Shown piece by piece: positions 11,836-20,851 of a stretch of DNA of 64,000 nucleotides. A program made the position numbers and the translations under genes. This stretch comes from Vibrio maritimus (GTDB lineage: Bacteria > Pseudomonadota > Gammaproteobacteria > Enterobacterales > Vibrionaceae), in the NCBI GenBank assembly GCA_000755425.1, contig BBMT01000012.1, forward strand, positions 1 to 64,000. The letters run 5' to 3'. The notes beneath the pieces were generated by a model that was given only the letters and a program-made list of their open reading frames with translations, was not told where the DNA came from and did no database searches. The first letter of the stretch is position 1, and each line of letters begins with the position of its first letter.

Positions 11836-12828
11836 ATGAAAATGGCAGCCATCGCTACGGCGATTACAACAGCACTCGTCTCTGGTTCAGCACTTGCAGC
11901 AGAGGTCTATAACTCAGATGGTACATCTCTAAGCATCGGTGGTCGTGCGGAGTTCCGTGGTGATTTCCAAGGTAAAGCTAACGGTGATGAACTAAAAGGT
12001 ACGATGGACAACGCATCTCGTTTCCGTGTCAATGTAGGCGGTGAAACACGAATCACCGATAGCCTGAATGGCATCGGTTTCTACGAGGCAGAGCAAACTG
12101 TTGGAAACGGTGAAGACGATCGAAACACTGGGAACACCGATTTTAAACAGCGCTATATGTATGCTGGTTTAGTTGCGGGCGACAACACTATCACGTTTGG
12201 TAAACAAGATGCGGCAACTGTGCAAATCTCACAAATGTCAGATAATGTGTCGACGCACAGTGGTATCCAGAAAACCTACATTGCAGCCGGTGATGAGCAA
12301 ATTAACAACGCCCTAAATTACTCAGGCTACTTCATGGATGCACTTTCTGTAAAAGCTAGTTTGTTAGCTGCCAGTGGAGAAAACCAAGATGGCTACGCAC
12401 TATCAGCCATTTATACATTACCTTTTGGTCTGGGCGTCGGCTTAGGGTATGCGGCTAATGAAAATGATGGCTCCCAAGACTCTACGCAGTTTATTGGTGG
12501 CCTTAACTATACATGGGAAGGTTTGTACGTAGCAGGTACATATACTCAAGGTGAAGGTTCTAAAAAGTACCAATTAGGCGATAACGATTTCACTGGATAC
12601 GAGTTTGTTGCTCACTATCGCTTTGAAAATAACTTCCAAGCGCTAGTCGGTTACCAAAAAGGGGAAATTGACCCTGCAAACCTATCGAAGTTTGATATCA
12701 GTGATTATTATGAGCTGACAGGTGTTTACTACTTCAACAAGTCTCTACGTACTTACGCGACTTACAAGATTAACAACCTTGAAGACGCAGACAACTCACT
12801 ACGTCTAGCACTACGTTACGACTTCTAA
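11836..12828 (+). CDS. Outer-membrane porin (porin 3 of 5)
   Basis: 330 residues with a signal peptide (to AALA) and an OmpU/OmpL-like start EVYNSDGTSLSIGGRAEFRG. It continues with FKQRYMYAGL, FGKQDAATVQISQMSDN and a C-terminal strand ending LRYDF, whose final Phe is the usual signal for outer-membrane assembly. AAAGGA lies upstream of the ATG. It shares these landmarks with the next two genes (13049 and 14382), which form a three-gene tandem array on the plus strand, each with its own terminator. Confidence 0.9.
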   Translation: MKMAAIATAITTALVSGSALAAEVYNSDGTSLSIGGRAEFRGDFQGKANGDELKGTMDNASRFRVNVGGETRITDSLNGIGFYEAEQTVGNGEDDRNTGNTDFKQRYMYAGLVAGDNTITFGKQDAATVQISQMSDNVSTHSGIQKTYIAAGDEQINNALNYSGYFMDALSVKASLLAASGENQDGYALSAIYTLPFGLGVGLGYAANENDGSQDSTQFIGGLNYTWEGLYVAGTYTQGEGSKKYQLGDNDFTGYEFVAHYRFENNFQALVGYQKGEIDPANLSKFDISDYYELTGVYYFNKSLRTYATYKINNLEDADNSLRLALRYDF

Positions 12829-12850
12829 TCTAACGGGTTAACCAATACAC

Positions 12851-12878
12851 AAGGGCGAGTTCACTCGCCCTTTTTTAC
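12851..12878 (+). terminator. Terminator of porin 3
   Basis: AAGGGCGAG pairs with CTCGCCCTT around a TTCA loop, followed by a T run. Confidence 0.92.
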
Positions 12879-13048
12879 TTTTTGAAACACTTATATACAC
12901 TCCACTTTTAAAAAAGCTCAATTAAATCAGAATGTAATATAACTCACATTTATCTGTCACATTCAAATCATACCTTATCCGCATCCCAAGGAAGATGTGA
13001 TGTCGCTTCAATGCATCACGTTATTCAATACTTATAAAGGTAATAAAA

Positions 13049-14089
13049 ATGAAAAAGGCAGTTCTAGCGAGTGCAGTATTTGCAGCTATGGTTTCAGGTT
13101 CGGCTCTAGCAGCTGAAGTGTACAACGCGGATGGTACATCGCTAAAAATCGGTGGTCGTGCGGAGTTCCGTGGTGACTTCATTGGTGACAAAGGTAAGGA
13201 AATCGAAGGTTCAATGAAGAACAGCTCTCGTTTCCGTATCAACGTTGGTGGCGAAACGCAAATTACTGACGGCCTAACTGGCTTCGGTTTCTATGAAGCA
13301 GAGCAAGGCGTAACCTCTTCTGGTGACAACGACGCGACTACTAGCATTAAGCAGCGTTATATGTATGCTGGTATCGGAACACAGTTTGGTGACTTTTCTT
13401 TCGGTAAGCAAGATACTGCTGGCGTACAAATTTCTCAAATGTCTGATGACGGTCAAATCTGGACTGGTGCTCAGAAGACATTCATTGCTGCTGGTGACGA
13501 GCAAGTTAACAACACAATCGCATACTCGAACGTATTTGCGGATGCTTTCTCACTAAAAGCAAGTGTGATCGCATCAGATGAAAAGAATGAAAACGGCTAC
13601 GGTATTTCTGGTATCTACGCGACTCCATTTGGCCTAGATATTGGTCTTGGTTATGCACAGAACGATTTCCGAGTGGTAGACGATAGCGTCGAACCTGAAG
13701 TCGTTGTTGACACTGGTTCTGAAAATCAATTTATCGGTGGTCTCAGCTACTCAATTGCGAGCCTAACGGTTGGTGGTACATATACTCAGGGTACTTACAA
13801 GTACGACAACTTTTCTAACGTAGATTTCTCTGGCGTTGAATTATCTGGTACGTACAAGTTCGACAACGGCTTCCGTATTATGGCAGCCTACCAAAAGCAA
13901 GAACTTAAAGACACTGGCAGCAGCGAAAAACTGGTTCTAAATGACTTCGCTGAATTGACTGGCCAATACCACTTCAACAAGTCTCTTCGTACTTACCTAT
14001 CGTACAAATTTGACAACCGCAGTAAAGAAGATGCTGGCTTAGACAAAGTAGAAGACACTGTACGTCTAGGCGTACGCTACGACTTCTAA
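13049..14089 (+). CDS. Outer-membrane porin (porin 4 of 5)
   Basis: 346 residues: signal peptide ending SALA, mature start AEVYNADGTSLKIGGRAEF, then IKQRYMYAG, SFGKQDTAGVQISQMSDDG and a C-terminal strand VRLGVRYDF. It is a paralogue of the porins at 11836 and 14382. The coding sequence is highly codon-biased, as expected for an abundant outer-membrane protein. A short insertion near residues 208-224 (VVDDSVEPEVVVD) is an acidic loop not found in its two neighbours, so pore or surface properties may differ. Confidence 0.9.
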   Translation: MKKAVLASAVFAAMVSGSALAAEVYNADGTSLKIGGRAEFRGDFIGDKGKEIEGSMKNSSRFRINVGGETQITDGLTGFGFYEAEQGVTSSGDNDATTSIKQRYMYAGIGTQFGDFSFGKQDTAGVQISQMSDDGQIWTGAQKTFIAAGDEQVNNTIAYSNVFADAFSLKASVIASDEKNENGYGISGIYATPFGLDIGLGYAQNDFRVVDDSVEPEVVVDTGSENQFIGGLSYSIASLTVGGTYTQGTYKYDNFSNVDFSGVELSGTYKFDNGFRIMAAYQKQELKDTGSSEKLVLNDFAELTGQYHFNKSLRTYLSYKFDNRSKEDAGLDKVEDTVRLGVRYDF

Positions 14090-14122
14090 TTTGAAGTAAA
14101 ACGATTCCATATTTCAAAGACC

Positions 14123-14152
14123 AAGGCTAGAGAGAAATCTCTAGCCTTTTTT
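14123..14152 (+). terminator. Terminator of porin 4
   Basis: AAGGCTAGAGA pairs with TCTCTAGCCTT around a GAAA tetraloop, followed by TTTTT. Confidence 0.92.
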
Positions 14153-14381
14153 CATTCTCACCACCCATACAATTCACCAACAAAACCCAAAAACACTCCG
14201 CCAAAAACCTGGCAAATGCATTTTTACACCAACACACAAAACCAATTAACCATCTGAAAACAAAGAATAATTTAAAGTCATTCCTTAATGAAAGTGAAAT
14301 ATTACTTTCACATTCCTTACTTACCTTAGCCTCAACTTTGAGGGGAATAGCCTCATTTTTGATAACCAAGGTATTTAGAAA

Positions 14382-15383
14382 ATGAAGAAAGCAGTATTAG
14401 CAAGTGCAGTAGTTTCAACGTTGATGTCTGGCATGGTAGGTGCGGCGGAAGTTTACAACAGCGAAGGCACTTCTTTGGAAGTTGGCGGTCGTATGGAGTT
14501 TCGTGGCGACTTTGGTGGCAAATCGAGCGGCGAAAAAATCGATGGTTCTATGGATAACCAAAGCCGTGCACGTTTAAGCATCAAAGGAAAAACTCAAATC
14601 AACGACAATCTGGCCGGTTTTGGTAAGTGGGAAATCGAACACAGCGCTAAAAAAGCAAGTGGCAAAGAAGAAACTATCAAACAACGTTACATGTTCGCTG
14701 GTCTAGACACTGATTTTGGTGCGGTTTCATTTGGTCGCCAAGACACTGCTGGCGTAATCATTTCTCAAATGTCTGACAACGGCCAAATCTACACAGGTGC
14801 TCAAAAAGAGTTCATCACATCTGGTAACGAACAAATCAACAACACCGTTAAGTACTCTGGCTACTTTGCCGATGCACTTACTGTAGAAGCCAGTGCCATT
14901 GCCGGCCAAGAGAGCAACTCTAATGGCTACGGTATCGCTGCGCGCTACGAGCTACCTTTCGGTTTGGGTTTAGGCCTTGGTTACTCGCAAAATGGCGCGG
15001 GTAAAAATTCAAATGGCGATCAAAAACAAACTATCGCTGGTTTAACTTATGCTATTGCTGGCTTAGAGCTTGGTGGTACTTATACGCAAGGCGACCTAGA
15101 CACATCTAAGGGCACCGAATTCAAAGGTACAGAAATCTCAGCTAACTACATAATCGGCGGTGGTTTCTCAGTAATGGGCGCCTACCAAAATACCGAGCAA
15201 GACCAAGCCGCTTCTGCTGAGAAAAAGAAAACTGATTTCTATGAACTTACAGGTCAGTACAAGTTCAACAGCAACCTACGTTCTTACCTAGCGTTCAAAC
15301 TGAACAATCTTAAGAAAGGTGATAACGCTCTAGCTTATGATGCGGAAGATTCCATGCGCCTAGGTCTACGCTACGACTTCTAA
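14382..15383 (+). CDS. Outer-membrane porin (porin 5 of 5)
   Basis: 333 residues with a signal peptide (to VGA), mature start AEVYNSEGTSLEVGGRMEFRG, then IKQRYMFAGL, SFGRQDTAGVIISQMSDNG and C-terminal MRLGLRYDF. It is a paralogue of porins 3 and 4 with more lysine-rich loops. Its ATG lies 12 bases after a possible AAGG. An inverted repeat GAAAGT-N8-ACTTTC sits about 85 bp upstream (14290-14309), a possible operator not seen before the other porins. Last of the array. Confidence 0.9.
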   Translation: MKKAVLASAVVSTLMSGMVGAAEVYNSEGTSLEVGGRMEFRGDFGGKSSGEKIDGSMDNQSRARLSIKGKTQINDNLAGFGKWEIEHSAKKASGKEETIKQRYMFAGLDTDFGAVSFGRQDTAGVIISQMSDNGQIYTGAQKEFITSGNEQINNTVKYSGYFADALTVEASAIAGQESNSNGYGIAARYELPFGLGLGLGYSQNGAGKNSNGDQKQTIAGLTYAIAGLELGGTYTQGDLDTSKGTEFKGTEISANYIIGGGFSVMGAYQNTEQDQAASAEKKKTDFYELTGQYKFNSNLRSYLAFKLNNLKKGDNALAYDAEDSMRLGLRYDF

Positions 15384-15461
15384 TCGCATCTCGTAGCATC
15401 AAAACCACTGCCAACGACTTAGCTAGAATCCTGGCAAACTAGCAAAAAGCTCCGTATTAAA

Positions 15462-15492
15462 AAGGCTGAGCATCTCGCTCAGCCTTCCCTAT
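15462..15492 (+). terminator. Terminator-like hairpin after porin 5
   Basis: AAGGCTGAGC pairs with GCTCAGCCTT around ATCTC. The following T run is weak, so termination efficiency is uncertain. Confidence 0.65.
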
Positions 15493-15595
15493 TTTAGTGC
15501 AAATGCACCAGCCTACTCCCTTCCTCGAAATGACGACTCAAGCCAAAACTCCTTTAAGCCGTTTAATATCAATACCTTATAAAATAAAACACACT

Positions 15596-15611
15596 TGGCA
15601 TGACTACTGCT
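15596..15611 (+). promoter_or_regulatory. Putative sigma-54 promoter
   Basis: TGGCAT-GACTA-CTGCT keeps the defining GG-N10-GC spacing (GG at 15597, GC at 15609) of -24/-12 promoters, with one departure at the last base of the -24 element. A TGCA-AA-TGCA inverted repeat about 90 bp upstream (15497-15508) could bind an activator. No protein gene follows in this orientation. Confidence 0.45.
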
Positions 15612-15620
15612 TTAGTAGTA

Positions 15621-15781
15621 GGGACAAATGCTGGCAGCATTTGCACTTATCAGTCTCAGTGTTGCTCGAGTTGCTTTTTTAGAGGGAGAAGGTGACTTGA
15701 TTAACACACTCTAGGCAGAAGGGACTTCATAAGTGGTCACTATTTTGCCTCCCCTAGAGCGAATTAGGGGAGGTTTTTTTT
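15621..15781 (+). ncRNA. Candidate orphan small RNA
   Basis: About 160 nt between the sigma-54-type promoter at 15596-15611 and the terminator at 15748-15781. It contains a hairpin AAATGCTG-GCA-GCATTT near its start. It has no open frame with a ribosome-binding site. It does not match small RNAs I know. The evidence is positional: a promoter match plus an unused strong terminator. Confidence 0.4.
15748..15781 (+). terminator. Strong orphan plus-strand terminator
   Basis: CCTCCCCTA pairs with TAGGGGAGG across an eight-base loop and is followed by eight T. On the minus strand there is no T run, so it serves a plus-strand transcript although the flanking gene (15799) is on the minus strand. Confidence 0.85.
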
Positions 15782-15798
15782 GACCTAAATTTGGGAGT

Positions 15799-16799
15799 CT
15801 ATCGAATCAAACGAACAACTAATGCGCCAGGATCACGCAAGCTATCAACGTTGTAGCTAAGAACGGTGCCTTCATGAGGAGCGTAATATTGGTCAAGTAC
15901 TTGGCCAAAAGCATCGTATTGCGTTGCTACAAGCTGGTCTGCGTCCACTTTTTGTAGCAGTTCCACCTGCGGGATAACAAACCCACCTTGACGTGCACGC
16001 ACTGTCGTAATGCTCTGCCCTTCTACTGCGCAAGGTAGTACTTCAGGCGCACTACCTTTCATCAAACCATGACGAGTCAGTATTTGTCTTACGCCGTCAA
16101 CCGTGCGTTCAATAAGCTCAGGCTGAGTGATTTTGCCCATCCCTACTTCAATAGTAATGCTCGGCACACCAGAGCTATTCCATACCGTTTCAAGTACACC
16201 TGCATCACCTGGATCATTCAGAATAACGTCAGGCTTTATTAATCGCGCCATCTCAAGCGCAGGCTCCAGTCTAAAATCAGCAAAAACATATAGAGGATAC
16301 GTTGCGCCACGTGTTTGAGTATGCAAATCAATGGCAAACTCAGCATTTGGCTTAAGCAATTGATTCCAAAGACGGTAGAGATATTGATTTGCCGCATCAC
16401 CATCAACTTTTCCTGGAAAAATCGATTGAGGTTTGCAGGTGATGCATCGGGATCCGACGAGCTGAAATCACGGCTATGACTTAAAATGCCAGGAATATTG
16501 ACAGAAGGCACGATAGTGACGACACCCGCATCCACGTTATGCTCCAGCTTTCGCACAAGCTTGTGGGCAGTCAAAATGCCGTTAAGCTCATCACCATGCA
16601 CACCTGCTGTGATCATAAACTTAGCGCCCGGTTTTTCGCCCTTTATAACGATGACAGGTAGCTGAATACCCACGCCCATTGCGTTGGTGGAAACTTGAAA
16701 CCAAAAGCGATGCTCACCAGCGGGAAGCGTATCAACATCGAGTGATGTGATCGTTGGATAATTTGGTTTGATGTGTTGTTGAGTATGTTGTTGCATCAT
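15799..16799 (-). CDS. Succinylglutamate desuccinylase/aspartoacylase-family zinc hydrolase, frame interrupted
   Basis: About 333 residues of the AstE/AspA family, zinc-dependent carboxypeptidase-like enzymes that remove an acyl group from an N-acyl amino acid. The zinc ligands are visible as GVHGDE and IDLHT. The frame breaks at 16415-16421; one more base restores LNRFFPGKVDGDAANQYLYRLWNQLLKPNAEFAIDLH. A start at 16799 (MMQQHTQQ) is chosen because longer in-frame starts run into the terminator of the upstream transporter gene. It sits 63 bp behind that transporter, so import followed by deacylation of an acylated amino acid or peptide is a reasonable inference. The exact substrate is unknown. 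Confidence 0.82.
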
Positions 16800-16810
16800 T
16801 TCGCCCAATA

Positions 16811-16842
16811 AAAAAACAAAGCGGGACAAAGCCCGCTTTTTT
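16811..16842 (-). terminator. Terminator between the YfcC-type transporter and the deacylase
   Basis: AAAGCGGG and CCCGCTTT pair around a six-base loop, followed on the minus strand by seven T. It may only partly stop transcription into the deacylase gene. Confidence 0.8.
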
Positions 16843-16862
16843 AAACCTTCAAGTGTTTGGTA

Positions 16863-18427
16863 TTACGCGAACCCAGCTAGGTGCGCACCTATAACCACAA
16901 AACTTGCTAAAACGAATAGCAGCAGTATAAAACGCCAACAGAATTTTGCCCAGTCACCCCAATCAATACGACACACACCAAGCGTTGCCATCAGAGATGC
17001 GGATGTTGGTACGATAACGTTAGTAAAACCATCACCAAGCTGGAATGCCAGTACTGCAACTTGACGTGTCACACCTGCAATATCTGCCAATGGTGCCAGC
17101 AGCGGCATAGTCAGTGCAGCTTGACCTGAACCGGACGTCACGAAGAAGTTAAATACCGACTGGAATGCGTACATTAACCAAGCAGCGGCAACATCAGGTA
17201 GGCCGCTAATCATGCCACCAGCGCTGTTAAGGATAGAGTTTAGAACGCTAGACTCATCGGTAGTACCACCACCTAGAATCAGCAGCACGCCTTTTGCACA
17301 ACCAACTAGCAACGCAGGTGCAAGCATGATGCTAGCGCCTTCTTTGAAGGCATCAGCCATGTCATTTAGCGTCATGCCGTTTAAGCGGAATAACACACCA
17401 ATGAGACCAGCCACAAAACCCATGGTAAAGAACTGAGAAGCGATCTCAGGGATATACCAAGCGTGCATTACCACACCCCATACTACCCATACTGTCGTTG
17501 CAACGACGGTAAGCAATACTAGCGTATCGCCCAGATTCCAACGAGACTCTTTAACCGTATCAGCCTGTTTTCTAAAATAAACATCGGTTCGGCGGCTGTA
17601 TGAAAGCTCTGGATTCGCTTTAATGCGAGAGGCGTAAACCATGGTGAATACAATACCAATCACGGTAAACGCAGCCCACATCACCATACGCATTGTCATG
17701 CCCGAGAGTACTGGAATACCTGCAATACCCTGTGCGACCGCAACAGAGAAAGGTTCATCCATGACGTCGCAAAACCAATTTGCGTCGCTACGTAAGTCAC
17801 CATGACCGTAGTAATGCCGTCATAACCTAGACGAACCATTAAAGGGGCAATAATGATAGCGAATGCTACTGCCTCTTCACCCATACCAAAGACTGCACCG
17901 CCCAGAGAAAATAGGCCAAACAGAACGGGAATGAACAGCGCTTCACTGCCTTTGGTTTTATCGATCAGTCGCAAAATACCGTTATCGATTGTGCCTGTGC
18001 GCATCACAATGCCGAACGCACCGCCGATAACCAACATGAACATGATCACACCAATCGCAGAGCCCCATTTCGAGCCAGAAACTAAACCTTCAAAGGCAAA
18101 GTTCATTAGGCCGATACCGCCACCAGAAGCAAACAGTCCTACTGACTTGTATACCAAGTCACCATTTTCATCGGTTGCGTATTCAAAAGAATGTGGGTCG
18201 ATAACGGTACGCGTTTTTTCTGCACCATCAGCAAGATAAGTCACTTCCTGACTGTCAAAATGACCCGCTGGAACGAAGTAAGTCAGCAATGTGGCTAGGA
18301 TGCCGACGATAAAAATAAGAATAAGGGTGTCTGGCATCTGCCAGGTTTTCGTCCCTTGTGACGCGTTTGATGATGCTTCAGTATGAGTATTCATAATTAT
18401 GTTAGGGTTAAGCATAAAATTTGGCAT
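16863..18427 (-). CDS. YfcC-family inner-membrane transporter, frame interrupted
   Basis: About 521 residues with 12 or so hydrophobic segments, of the YfcC/C4-dicarboxylate-like ion transporter family (landmarks PDTLILIFIVGILATLLTYFVP and LAFQLGDGFTNVIVPTSA). AAGGA lies five bases before the ATG at 18427. The frame breaks at GG 17752-17753; one more base restores TSWMNPFSVAVAQGIAGIP. Family members have been linked to amino-acid or dicarboxylate exchange; substrate unproven. The downstream AstE/AspA-type hydrolase suggests an N-acyl amino acid or related compound. Confidence 0.83.
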
Positions 18428-18607
18428 AAATATCCTTTATTCAGCATAAAAAATCAATATAAGACTGAGCATCATTTGAACATTCGGAGAATAAATTGAT
18501 CTACCGCACTGGATTCAACGACTGCCTATCCCTTCTTTGCCACTCTCTCTTGCTTGGTGGTATTTGACATTCGTAGTAACATGCGGAAAAAACTACCAAA
18601 ACTATTT

Positions 18608-19492
18608 ATGAGCTCACATCACCACCCTATTCGTGGCGCACTTTGGATGCTAGCTGCCGGAGCAGCTTTTGCTTTAGTGAACAACATTGCCCAAGTGGTC
18701 AGCATTCGCCATGGCATGCCATCAACCATGGTGGCGCTTATTCAATATGCGATCGCTTTCTTCGTCATTCTGCCTTACCTGACATCACTCGGATTTAGGC
18801 ACTCTTTAAAAACTCAGCACTTCTCCAAACATCTATTTCGAGTTTTTCTTTCTGTCGTGGGGATCCAGCTTTGGATGTGGGCGCTGGCCTATCCGGTACC
18901 TATCTGGCAAGGCATCGCACTGCTAATGACATCGCCTCTGTTTGCCACCTTAGGATCAGGACTACTACTTAAAGAAAAAGTAGGACCTGCACGTTGGCTA
19001 GCAACGCTGTTTGGGTTTGTTGGTGCAATGATCATCTTAAAACCTTGGGCAGATGATTTTAGCTGGGCGACACTATTACCTGTTGGTGCGGCATTCTTCT
19101 GGGCATGTTACTCATTGATGGTCAAACATTTGTCTTCTGATGACTCACCATCAACCATGGTCGTGTACTTACTTCTGCTCATCACACCATTCAACTTATT
19201 TTTGGCACTTCCAGAATGGTCGTTACCAACAACAGGCTGGGTGTGGGCTTTACTTCTTGGTGCAGGTGCTTTAACAGCCCTAGCACAATGGGCGATCGTG
19301 AAAGCGTATTCGATTGCGGATGCATCGTTTGTCCAGCCTTTTGATCATGCGAAACTACCCATGAATGTTCTCGCTGGTTGGATAGTATTTGGTTGGGCAC
19401 CACCAGGGAGGTTGTGGCTTGGTGCCGCTATCATCATCGCATCGGTTGCTTTTATTACCCACTGGGAAACATCCAAACGCGATAAAAAATAA
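18608..19492 (+). CDS. EamA/DMT-superfamily membrane transporter
   Basis: About 294 residues with ten hydrophobic helices in two EamA repeats (first from GALWMLAAGAAFALV, second from LLPVGAAFFWACYSLMVK). These are inner-membrane exporters of metabolites, often amino acids; the substrate cannot be read here. The start at 18608 (MSSHHHPIRG) places a short tail before helix 1 as usual; in-frame starts at 18581 or a TTG at 18554 are possible and none has a good ribosome-binding site. It stands divergent from the YfcC-type transporter. Confidence 0.85.
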   Translation: MSSHHHPIRGALWMLAAGAAFALVNNIAQVVSIRHGMPSTMVALIQYAIAFFVILPYLTSLGFRHSLKTQHFSKHLFRVFLSVVGIQLWMWALAYPVPIWQGIALLMTSPLFATLGSGLLLKEKVGPARWLATLFGFVGAMIILKPWADDFSWATLLPVGAAFFWACYSLMVKHLSSDDSPSTMVVYLLLLITPFNLFLALPEWSLPTTGWVWALLLGAGALTALAQWAIVKAYSIADASFVQPFDHAKLPMNVLAGWIVFGWAPPGRLWLGAAIIIASVAFITHWETSKRDKK

Positions 19493-19566
19493 TTTACCCT
19501 GATTGAAATGAAAACCCGTATTCAAGGTTCTACTCTATTAAATGGAAGAATTAAGAGGCGAAGAAC

Positions 19567-20184
19567 ATGGCACAACCAATAAAACTGACTTTATACCGCT
19601 GGGCTGGAAGCTGGGGACCATTTAAAGTTAACATTCCGTGTGGTGAGTGTACCTTAACCAAAGACATACTGACTGACACCTTTGCCAATGAACTTAACGG
19701 TATTCCAATTGAACTAGAAGTAAAAGACTGGTTATCACATTGGTGGGAGCCGTTAAAAGCAGGTTCTTGGCATGCGCCAATCTTGATGGTCGAAGGTAAG
19801 GTCGTTAGCCAAGGTGAGGCATTGAATCGCGGTGTATTGGTTCAATCTGTGATTCAAGAGTGGACGAAACGCGACACATTACAAGGCAATATCGTTTACG
19901 GCAAAGCCACTTGTCCTTACTGCGTTAAAGCAAAAAAACTGCTCGATGACGCGGGCATTCCTTATACCTATCATGATGTGGTCAAAGACAGCGCTGCACT
20001 ATATAGAATGATACCGGAAGTAAAAGCACACATCGGCCTGAAAACACCGGTAACTGTGCCGCAAATCTGGCTCGAAGGAGAGTATATCGGTGGGGCAGAC
20101 AACTTAGAGACGTGGCTTGAGAGTCGCACTCCAGAAAAGACGCCTAATAACGTGGTTGATTTTGGCGAGAAGAATGCCTCTTAA
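19567..20184 (+). CDS. Two-domain glutaredoxin-like protein
   Basis: 205 residues. The C-terminal half (about 108-190) is a glutaredoxin with active site CPYC at 116-119, TVPQIW with the cis-Pro, and GGADNL for glutathione binding. The N-terminal half (1-100) contains a CGEC pair at 25-28 after NIPCG, and a SWHAPILMVEG segment recalling a thioredoxin fold, so it may be a degenerate second redox domain. GAGGCG lies six bases before ATG. Probably cytoplasmic, acting in thiol-disulfide exchange. It stands alone with its own terminator. The fused N-terminal domain is less common than a plain glutaredoxin. Confidence 0.85.
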   Translation: MAQPIKLTLYRWAGSWGPFKVNIPCGECTLTKDILTDTFANELNGIPIELEVKDWLSHWWEPLKAGSWHAPILMVEGKVVSQGEALNRGVLVQSVIQEWTKRDTLQGNIVYGKATCPYCVKAKKLLDDAGIPYTYHDVVKDSAALYRMIPEVKAHIGLKTPVTVPQIWLEGEYIGGADNLETWLESRTPEKTPNNVVDFGEKNAS

Positions 20185-20240
20185 GCCAAAAGAGCTGTTA
20201 CTAGTGCATAATCTAGGTATCAACTCATAGATTCAGATAA

Positions 20241-20277
20241 AAAAGAAGGCTCGCAATATGCGAGCCTTCTTTTTTTG
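20241..20277. terminator. Bidirectional terminator between glutaredoxin and small gene
   Basis: An 11-base-pair stem, GAAGGCTCGCA with TGCGAGCCTTC around ATA, is flanked by A and T runs, so it can stop both converging genes. Confidence 0.92.
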
Positions 20278-20283
20278 AATCCA

Positions 20284-20418
20284 TTATTTAGCCATTTTTT
20301 TCATCATTCGTTTAACGAAAGACTTTTTCTTTGGCTGTGCTTTTCCATAAAGCATGTCATCCATCATTTTCTTTGCTGCCAATTGACCAACATACGCTGA
20401 ACCTAGTTCGTAGCTCAT
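20284..20418 (-). CDS. Small basic protein, 44 residues
   Basis: A short open frame coding a 44-residue protein, beginning MSYELGSAYVGQLAAKKMMD and ending in a Lys/Met-rich tail (KKKSFVKRMMKKMAK). GGAGAG lies five bases before the ATG at 20418, an excellent ribosome-binding site, and the stop is followed by the terminator at 20241-20277. An amphipathic basic tail suggests nucleic-acid or membrane contact, but I recognise no domain. Ribosome-binding site plus terminator make this a credible small gene. Confidence 0.75.
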   Translation of the reverse strand: MSYELGSAYVGQLAAKKMMDDMLYGKAQPKKKSFVKRMMKKMAK

Positions 20419-20851
20419 GATCGCTCTCCGATAGATATGTAATTAACTTTCAACTGGGTGTAATTTTATACCTAACAGAGAATAAAACAAGAGGTAAATC
20501 ACATTTTTTCGTACTAAATTTTCAAAAACAACGTAAATCATGCACTCAAACCCTTTTCTGAGCCACTTGCCCTGTCAAACAAACTTTATGCTCAACACGA
20601 CAAAAAATCGCAATTGTCACCAAGCAAGGTTCTGATCTTTAATTGGCTTTTGAGAATTCTGACACTATTCCAAATTGGAATTTCTGTCTTTCCAGACTTT
20701 CATTCAATTGTTTCATATACTTTTGAACAAGTTAATTTGAGCCATGAATTAAATCTGTCGCAGCCCATGCTGGCGACACCTACAAGCAACGTGGATGCGC
20801 CCTTCTCAATGCTCATTTTTTGTTATTCACTTGTTTTGCAAGGTTAAGTTA
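20419..20851. other. Divergent intergenic region
   Basis: 433 bp between the small gene and the response regulator. A frame at 20614-20847 has no ribosome-binding site or recognisable domain and is not called. No operator is evident. Confidence 0.5.

Larger units (their letters stand above)
15384..15798. other. Intergenic region holding a candidate orphan RNA
   Basis: 415 bp with no credible protein gene. It contains the porin 5 terminator (15462-15492), a sigma-54-type promoter match (15596-15611) and a strong plus-strand terminator (15748-15781) that no annotated gene uses. Confidence 0.6.

Noticed and set aside
14288..14312. CRP-like GTGA/TCAC half-sites before porin 5
   Set aside because: Spacing between the half-sites is ten and not six bases, so it is not a CRP site; kept only as a possible operator.
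15497..15682. Plus-strand open frame of 61 residues after porin 5
   Set aside because: No ribosome-binding site or recognisable sequence; it spans the candidate RNA promoter.
20614..20847. Plus-strand open frame of 77 residues
   Set aside because: No ribosome-binding site, no domain, and it overlaps the start region of the response regulator.
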